Source of the DNA: Clostridia bacterium
GTDB taxonomy: Bacteria; Bacillota; Clostridia; Christensenellales; RUG350
NCBI GenBank assembly: GCA_017407285.1
Contig: JAFQWW010000063.1
Coordinates: 1-44,678 of the forward strand
Direction of reading: 5' to 3'
DNA length: 44,678 nt
Under the pieces are notes generated by a model. It searched no databases and was not told the origin of the DNA. It saw nothing but the letters and a program-made list of their open reading frames with translations. The translations under genes and the position numbers were made by a program. Positions 40,053 to 44,678 of this stretch are shown in pieces (the stretch's first letter is position 1; the number at the start of each line of letters is the position of its first letter).

Positions 40053-41324
40053 TTAAACCTGCGGAGTAGGAGTAGGGGGATCTTTTTTGCGGAATTTGGA
40101 CAACAATCCGCCGTTTTCTTTTTGTACCTCTCCCGCTCTCTGCAAAGCAATTTTTGTAAGCACGGGACCAACGAGCTCGTATACGAAAGTAGCAGTCAAC
40201 ACGACGGTCAACACGATACTCGATATACCCGGTGTGTGCCAAACGTTGGAAACTACGAGTTGAGCCATACCGATAGCAACACCGGCTTGAGGTAAAAGGG
40301 TTATACCCAAATATTTTTTAACGTTTTTATCCGCTTTCGTGATAGTACCGCCCCATCTTGCGCCGAAATATTTTCCCAAAGATCTGCAAATGAGATAAAC
40401 TACACCTATAACGCCCACGGTGGGTATAACGGTCAAATCTAGTTCTACACCGGACAAAACGAAGAATAGCATAAATAGAGGGGGTGTCCATCTCTCTGCT
40501 CCGTCCAAAATTTGCACGGAATCCCCTCTCATATTTGCAAACAAAGCACCTACCATCATACAAGTCAACAAGGAGGATAGATGCAAAACGTCGGACAAGC
40601 CTACGCCAAGCAAAACTGCGGTCAACATCAAACAAAGTCTATTTGCGCGCGACTTGAAAAATTTCATCATCAAGCTCAAGATAACGCCCAAAATTGCACC
40701 AACTAAAACGGATAAGAATATCTCTCTTAAGGGTTCTAAAAGCGCCGTTTCCACAGTCAACACGCCACCGTCTAACGCTTGAGCTACAGCAAAGCATATA
40801 GAAAACAACATCAAACCGATAGCATCGTCAAATGCAACTACAGGCAAAAGCGCGTCCGTAACCGGTCCTTTTGCTTTGTACTGTTTAACTACCATCAAGG
40901 TCGCTGCAGGCGCAGTAGCGGTAGCAATTGCTGCGAGCAAGAATATAGCAGGAGTCGGAATATCAGCGCCAAGTGATTGAGCAATAAAGAGTCCTGCCAA
41001 AACGAACAACATAGCGGCAAGCGCTTGAACGAAGGTAATGGTTACTACCTTTCCGCCTATCTTTTTAACTGCAGATAGTTTGAATTCGCCACCGATAGAA
41101 AAGGCTATAAAACCAAGCGCAAGGTTGGTCAATATTTTCAATCCGTGGAGTTCTGATTCAGTCACGAGTCCGTGTTTTTCGCCCAAAATAAATCCCAAAA
41201 TAGGGCCTACTAAAAGTCCTGCAACCAAGTATCCCGTAACGTTTGGGAGATGAACGAGTTTTACGACACGCGATAGCGCAAGACCTGCCACTAAAGCGAT
41301 CGCAATATATATAATAGGATACAT
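40053..41324 (-). CDS. CPA2-type cation:proton antiporter
   Basis: A 423-residue membrane protein with about 12-13 hydrophobic segments. The ion-binding pair is seen as VAFDDAIGLMLF near residue 165-176, and GYLVAGLLVGPILGF near 31-45 is typical of the KefB/NapA branch. It would exchange Na+ or K+ for H+. The C-terminal cytosolic tail is short (QRAGEVQKENGG...), with no RCK/TrkA-N domain, so nucleotide control cannot be built in. It starts only three bases after the stop codon of a PII-like gene, which suggests that protein controls it. AGGAG precedes the ATG. Confidence 0.88.
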   Translation of the reverse strand: MYPIIYIAIALVAGLALSRVVKLVHLPNVTGYLVAGLLVGPILGFILGEKHGLVTESELHGLKILTNLALGFIAFSIGGEFKLSAVKKIGGKVVTITFVQALAAMLFVLAGLFIAQSLGADIPTPAIFLLAAIATATAPAATLMVVKQYKAKGPVTDALLPVVAFDDAIGLMLFSICFAVAQALDGGVLTVETALLEPLREIFLSVLVGAILGVILSLMMKFFKSRANRLCLMLTAVLLGVGLSDVLHLSSLLTCMMVGALFANMRGDSVQILDGAERWTPPLFMLFFVLSGVELDLTVIPTVGVIGVVYLICRSLGKYFGARWGGTITKADKNVKKYLGITLLPQAGVAIGMAQLVVSNVWHTPGISSIVLTVVLTATFVYELVGPVLTKIALQRAGEVQKENGGLLSKFRKKDPPTPTPQV

Positions 41325-41327
41325 TTT

Positions 41328-41666
41328 TTACTCCTTGTTCTTTAGTCCTTCAAAGAAGGTTACGGGCATGGAGAACATAACCCCTTTTCCTTCAAGGTTT
41401 TTAGCGATAGAATGTACGACTGCTTTTGCTTCTTCAAGTCTCTCCTTATTTATCAACATAAATACGGTATGTGATGCATCAAAATGATGATCAACAACCT
41501 TGGATAATCCACCGAATGCGGGAGCAGCGTCTACGTTGTTATTTAAAAGTGCGTGGCGCAAAGAAGTACAAGGCAAAACGACACCGTTCATACCGTGATC
41601 TTTGAGTCCGGAAAGCGTACGAAGAAATTCTTCGTTGTCTTTAAGAGTAATAACTAAAAGTTCCAT
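41328..41666 (-). CDS. PII-like signalling protein next to an antiporter
   Basis: A 112-residue protein with the ferredoxin-like fold expected for the PII superfamily: MELLVITLKDNEEFLRTLSGLKDHGMNGVVLP at the start, a central SKVVDHHFDASHTVFMLINKERLEEAKAVVHSIAKNL and a closing MFSMPVTFFEGLK strand. The T-loop of classical GlnB with its modified Tyr is not recognisable, so this is a PII-like member, not GlnB/GlnK. Such proteins often sense nucleotides or ions and bind a transporter encoded beside them. It is the first gene of a two-gene operon with the antiporter, behind a TTGACT/TACAAT promoter, with GGAGG before the ATG. Confidence 0.72.
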   Translation of the reverse strand: MELLVITLKDNEEFLRTLSGLKDHGMNGVVLPCTSLRHALLNNNVDAAPAFGGLSKVVDHHFDASHTVFMLINKERLEEAKAVVHSIAKNLEGKGVMFSMPVTFFEGLKNKE

Positions 41667-41693
41667 AATATTACCTCCTACTTTATCCGAATA

Positions 41694-41722
41694 ATTGTAG
41701 TCTTTTATATAAAAAAAGTCAA
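41694..41722 (-). promoter_or_regulatory. Promoter of the PII-like/antiporter operon
   Basis: On the minus strand TTGACT (41717-41722), 17-base spacer and TACAAT (41694-41699). Confidence 0.75.
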
Positions 41723-41775
41723 ATATTTATATATATAATAGAAAAATTTTATCCTCTTTACAAAACTGCAAAAAT

Positions 41776-41798
41776 GAAAAAGCGCCCGAAGGCGCTTC
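41776..41798 (-). terminator. Terminator of the CapA-like gene
   Basis: AAGCGCC (41780-41786) with GGCGCTT (41791-41797) around a tetraloop, then TTTC/TTTT on the minus strand. Confidence 0.75.
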
Positions 41799-42947
41799 TT
41801 AAAACTCTAGTTCTTGTAATTTTTTTATTCTATCTACCAACCCTTTAGAACTCTCTATTCTATTTTCGTATATCATTAGAGTGGTGTTTTTTACCAATTC
41901 GTTATGCGCTTCGCAACCGAATACGTTTTTTACGTGTCTTATCTCTTCGCTCTTGCCGTCACTAAACATTTCCTTGTTGCAATCATCTAAAAGCCCAAAG
42001 TATCCTTGAGTCGTGCACCAAGCGTCAAACAAATCACGAAGTTCCTTTTCATTCTTTATCGGTTCACTGATAACGGACAAATATCTCTCAAAGAAAGCCT
42101 TTTCTTCCCCTTTCAAGATAGTTATTCCCTTCATATCAAACTTATAGGGGTGAACTTCCAGTTTTACACCGTCTTCGTCTATATCTAACACGCTCGTATA
42201 TCCGTAACTCCAACTCTTGGTCCAAGGTTTTTCAATAGGGAAGAAAAAGTTTCCCATACTATACACGATAGGTTTACCCTCGTATATCTCGTAACCTTGA
42301 GGACAATGAGTGTGCATAGCAATTACCGCCTCTGCTCCTAAATCTATGAAATGACGATACAATTCAACCTTTCCGGGAGAAGGAATTGGATTGGACTCGT
42401 TTCCACCGTGAAAATAAACGACGGGGAGTATTCCTTGCGCTTTTAGTGAGAAAATCCCCTTAGTTACCCTCGTTAGATCGTATCCTGCCGTGCCCGGAGC
42501 ATCAACCTTTGCGCCACCAAATTCATTTTCGCAAACGGCAATTATCCCGACCTTCACGCCCTCTTTTTCCAAAATGGCAGGCTCGTACGCGTGATCAAGG
42601 TTCTCCCCTGCACCAATTACCGTATATCCCTTCCTCTTCAACAAATCTATGGTGTGGAACATAATATTTTTGCCGTAGTCAAAGGTATGATTATTAGCAA
42701 GTCCTATGACGGAGGGATTCATTTCATCTAAGAATTGAACGAAGCTATCCTCCGATATGAGGTTTGGTCCGCTCTTTATAATAGCTTCACCGTCCTCTTT
42801 GTTTCCAAATACGTTCTCCATATTTACCATACTGAAATCGTACTTTGAAAACTCCTCTCTTATCTCCGCCATGGCTTGACGAGGATCGATAGTGGTTTGG
42901 TTATCTAAAAAGCCAAACGATATATCAGCTGCAAAAATAATTTTCAT
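41799..42947 (-). CDS. CapA-family protein (poly-gamma-glutamate synthesis-type metallophosphatase fold)
   Basis: A 382-residue protein of the CapA/PgsA family, a calcineurin-like fold. Readable blocks: FAADISFG at the N-terminus, MVNMENVFG near residue 40-48, GLANNHTFDYG near 87-97, VVYFHGGNESNP near 176, EAVIAMHTHCPQGYEIYEGKPIVYSMGNFFF near 205-235. Bacillus CapA is a membrane-anchored component of poly-gamma-glutamate synthesis; this copy has no membrane anchor or signal peptide and stands without capB/capC, so it may act as a cytosolic phosphoesterase. RBS GAGGA upstream of the ATG. Confidence 0.86.
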   Translation of the reverse strand: MKIIFAADISFGFLDNQTTIDPRQAMAEIREEFSKYDFSMVNMENVFGNKEDGEAIIKSGPNLISEDSFVQFLDEMNPSVIGLANNHTFDYGKNIMFHTIDLLKRKGYTVIGAGENLDHAYEPAILEKEGVKVGIIAVCENEFGGAKVDAPGTAGYDLTRVTKGIFSLKAQGILPVVYFHGGNESNPIPSPGKVELYRHFIDLGAEAVIAMHTHCPQGYEIYEGKPIVYSMGNFFFPIEKPWTKSWSYGYTSVLDIDEDGVKLEVHPYKFDMKGITILKGEEKAFFERYLSVISEPIKNEKELRDLFDAWCTTQGYFGLLDDCNKEMFSDGKSEEIRHVKNVFGCEAHNELVKNTTLMIYENRIESSKGLVDRIKKLQELEF

Positions 42948-43050
42948 AAGATTCCTCTTTTTTTCTTTTAATTATATTCTTTATCTGACTTAATCGCCTT
43001 AAATATTTTGATTTATCCAAACACCAAAACATTATTTTTTTGACGCTTTA

Positions 43051-43086
43051 AAAAAAGCACCGTAAAAGTTCAACTTTTACGGTGCT
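43051..43086 (-). terminator. Terminator of nrdD
   Basis: A 15-base stem AGCACCGTAAAAGTT (43056-43070) with AACTTTTACGGTGCT (43072-43086); the minus strand continues with seven T. Confidence 0.92.
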
Positions 43087-43097
43087 ATCTTCCTCAA

Positions 43098-44678
43098 TTA
43101 TTTGTTTGCAAGAAATCTTCTTATCTCGGATACGTTACCGAAGCCCTCTGCTTTACCGTCTTTTACGACTACGAGAGTCGGAGCAGCGTTAATGCCCAAA
43201 GAATTGGTAAGATCTGCATTTTCTTCTGCATCTACTACTGCGTAGTTTGCGTTTGCTTTATCCAAAACGTCCTTTGCTACTCTGCAGTTAGGACAAGTTT
43301 TGGTCGTAAACAAGTACATACCGTCCGAAAGAGAATTTTTCTCGTCTGCGCATCCACAACCCGTTGCATCTTGAACGAGTACCCCTTTATGAGTGAGTTT
43401 GGAGTTTGCAATATCGTAGAGTTTACGCTCTTTGAATTCTTGGCTCTTACCGTCGTTCCAGTTTTGTACGGGACGATAGTAACCGGTGATACGGCTATAT
43501 ACTTCGCTATCTGCGCCACAGTGAGGACACTTATAGTGCTCGCCTACCAAATATCCGTGCTCGCGACAAATAGAATAGGTCGGAGAAATGGTGTAGTAAG
43601 GAAGCTTGTAGTTTTCTGCAATAGTCTTAACGAGTTTTGCAGTGGACTGCCAATCGGGGAGTTTCTCGCCCAAGAATGCGTGGAATACGGTACCCGAGGT
43701 ATAGAGAGTCTGCAATTCGTCTTGAACGTCCAAAGCTTGGAAGATATCTGCGGTGTAGCCTACGGGCAAGTGAGAAGAGTTGGTGTAGTAAGGAACGTTG
43801 TCGTCCTTAGATGCCGTGATAATCTCAGGATATCTCTTTCTGTCGTGTTTTGCAAGACGATAGGTCGTGGACTCTGCAGGAGTAGCCTCCAAGTTGTACA
43901 AGTCGCCGTATTTCTCTTGATAATCGGAGAGTTTTTCTCTCATGTGATTCAATACGTCTTTTGTGAACTGTTGAGCTTTCTCGTTAGTCAAATCACAACC
44001 AACCCATTTTGCGTTCAAGCATGCTTCGTTCATACCGATAAGACCGATAGTGGAGAAGTGGTTGTTGAAAGTGCCCAAGTATCTCTTGGTGTAAGGATAA
44101 AGACCTTCGTTCAAGAGTTTGGTAATAACGTTTCTCTTGATCTTCAAGGAACGAGCGGACAAATCCATCATCTTGTCAAGTTTTGAGTAAAACTCTTCCT
44201 CGGTTGCAGAAGTGTAAGCAAGTCTAGGAATATTGATGGTAACTACGCCAACCGAACCGGTAGATTCACCAGAACCGAAGAAACCACCAGACTTTTTACG
44301 AAGTTCACGGAGATCCAAACGAAGTCTACAACACATACTTCTTACGTCACTAGGCTCCATATCACTGTTGATATAGTTGGAGAAATAAGGAGTACCGTAT
44401 TTAGCCGTCATCTCAAAGAGAAGTTTATTGTTCTCGGTTTCGGACCAATCGAAATCACGAGTAATGGAATAGGTAGGAATAGGATACTGGAATCCTCTGC
44501 CGTTTGCGTCACCTTCGATCATAATCTGGATAAAGGCTTTGTTTACCATATCCATTTCCTTTTGGCAATCCTTGTACTTGAAGTTCATAGGCTTGCCACC
44601 AACGATACAGTCAAGTTCAGCAAGGTCGCGAGGAACTACCCAGTCAAGCGTGATATTGCTGAAGGGCGCTTGCGTACC
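43098..44678 (-). CDS. nrdD: Anaerobic ribonucleoside-triphosphate reductase with C-terminal redoxin domain (N-terminus outside window)
   Basis: Class III reductase that makes deoxyribonucleotides with a glycyl radical; only the C-terminal 526 codons are in the window and the frame is open through the right edge (codons before the first Met at 44588 read TQAPFSNITLDW, a typical NrdD block). Also visible: SVGVVTINIPRLAY, YPYTKRYLGTFNNHFSTIGLIGMNEAC, a CPHC zinc-site pair, and the radical-glycine segment SRITGYYRPVQNWNDGK. After this the usual NrdD would end soon, but here a linker with GCGC leads to a 70-residue thioredoxin-like domain with CPNC (codons at 43284-43295), VVDAEENADLT and INAAPTLVVVKDG. 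The fused domain is probably the electron donor for the active-site disulfide. Confidence 0.92.
   Translation of the reverse strand, partial: GTQAPFSNITLDWVVPRDLAELDCIVGGKPMNFKYKDCQKEMDMVNKAFIQIMIEGDANGRGFQYPIPTYSITRDFDWSETENNKLLFEMTAKYGTPYFSNYINSDMEPSDVRSMCCRLRLDLRELRKKSGGFFGSGESTGSVGVVTINIPRLAYTSATEEEFYSKLDKMMDLSARSLKIKRNVITKLLNEGLYPYTKRYLGTFNNHFSTIGLIGMNEACLNAKWVGCDLTNEKAQQFTKDVLNHMREKLSDYQEKYGDLYNLEATPAESTTYRLAKHDRKRYPEIITASKDDNVPYYTNSSHLPVGYTADIFQALDVQDELQTLYTSGTVFHAFLGEKLPDWQSTAKLVKTIAENYKLPYYTISPTYSICREHGYLVGEHYKCPHCGADSEVYSRITGYYRPVQNWNDGKSQEFKERKLYDIANSKLTHKGVLVQDATGCGCADEKNSLSDGMYLFTTKTCPNCRVAKDVLDKANANYAVVDAEENADLTNSLGINAAPTLVVVKDGKAEGFGNVSEIRRFLANK

Noticed and set aside
43371-44186. 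A 271-codon plus-strand frame opposite nrdD
   Set aside because: Antisense shadow of a strongly conserved gene.

Overview
The window looks like chromosome from an anaerobic, endospore-forming Bacillota (class Clostridia, probably an uncultured gut-type lineage). The evidence is a gerABC spore-germination operon, a spmA homologue, an oxygen-sensitive class III ribonucleotide reductase, many [4Fe-4S] enzymes, strong TTGACA/TATAAT promoters, GGAGG ribosome-binding sites and a CCA-encoding tRNA gene. The assignment is inferred from gene content only.

Layout. 1-8.6 kb: a GH3 glycosidase (cut by the left edge), glutamine synthetase, a GNAT acetyltransferase, a phosphohexomutase, a lysine-riboswitch-controlled NhaC-type transporter, a small XRE regulator with a palindrome at its start, and an archaeal-type phosphoglycerate mutase. 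8.7-10.4 kb: uppP and a phosphodiesterase. 10.4-22.9 kb: one 12-gene minus-strand operon. 23.1-24.6 kb: rplI, a DUF1540 protein, a possibly leaderless XRE regulator, a repeat pair and tRNA-Val(GAC). 24.8-29.3 kb: a 1498-residue modular lipoprotein. 29.6-33.3 kb: mrp, corA, spmA and an unknown helical-repeat protein. 33.4-34.5 kb: rpsF-ssb-rpsR. 34.5-38.1 kb: gerA-gerB-gerC. 38.2-44.7 kb: typA, a PII-like protein with a CPA2 antiporter, a CapA-like protein and nrdD (cut by the right edge).

The central operon is the most striking feature. In transcription order it is mdh-fumC-hdrB-hdrC-hdrA-flxD/mvhD-flxC-flxB-flxA-frdB-frdA-(succinate exporter-like). This is a complete oxaloacetate-to-succinate branch wrapped around a full HdrABC/FlxABCD-type flavin-based electron-bifurcating module, with no quinone-reactive membrane anchor. 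The simplest reading is a soluble enzyme assembly in which NADH oxidation feeds both ferredoxin and fumarate, with succinate exported by the last gene product. This is inference; the gene content and its tight coupling are read directly.

The second notable element is the large lipoprotein. It has four DUF6273-like modules, five Cys-rich repeats and two InlB-type repeats. A short segment after a conserved WWLRS motif is hypervariable between modules. In many variable codons the first two bases differ while the third stays a pyrimidine, which is the pattern expected from AAY-codon mutagenesis by a diversity-generating retroelement. No reverse transcriptase lies in the window.
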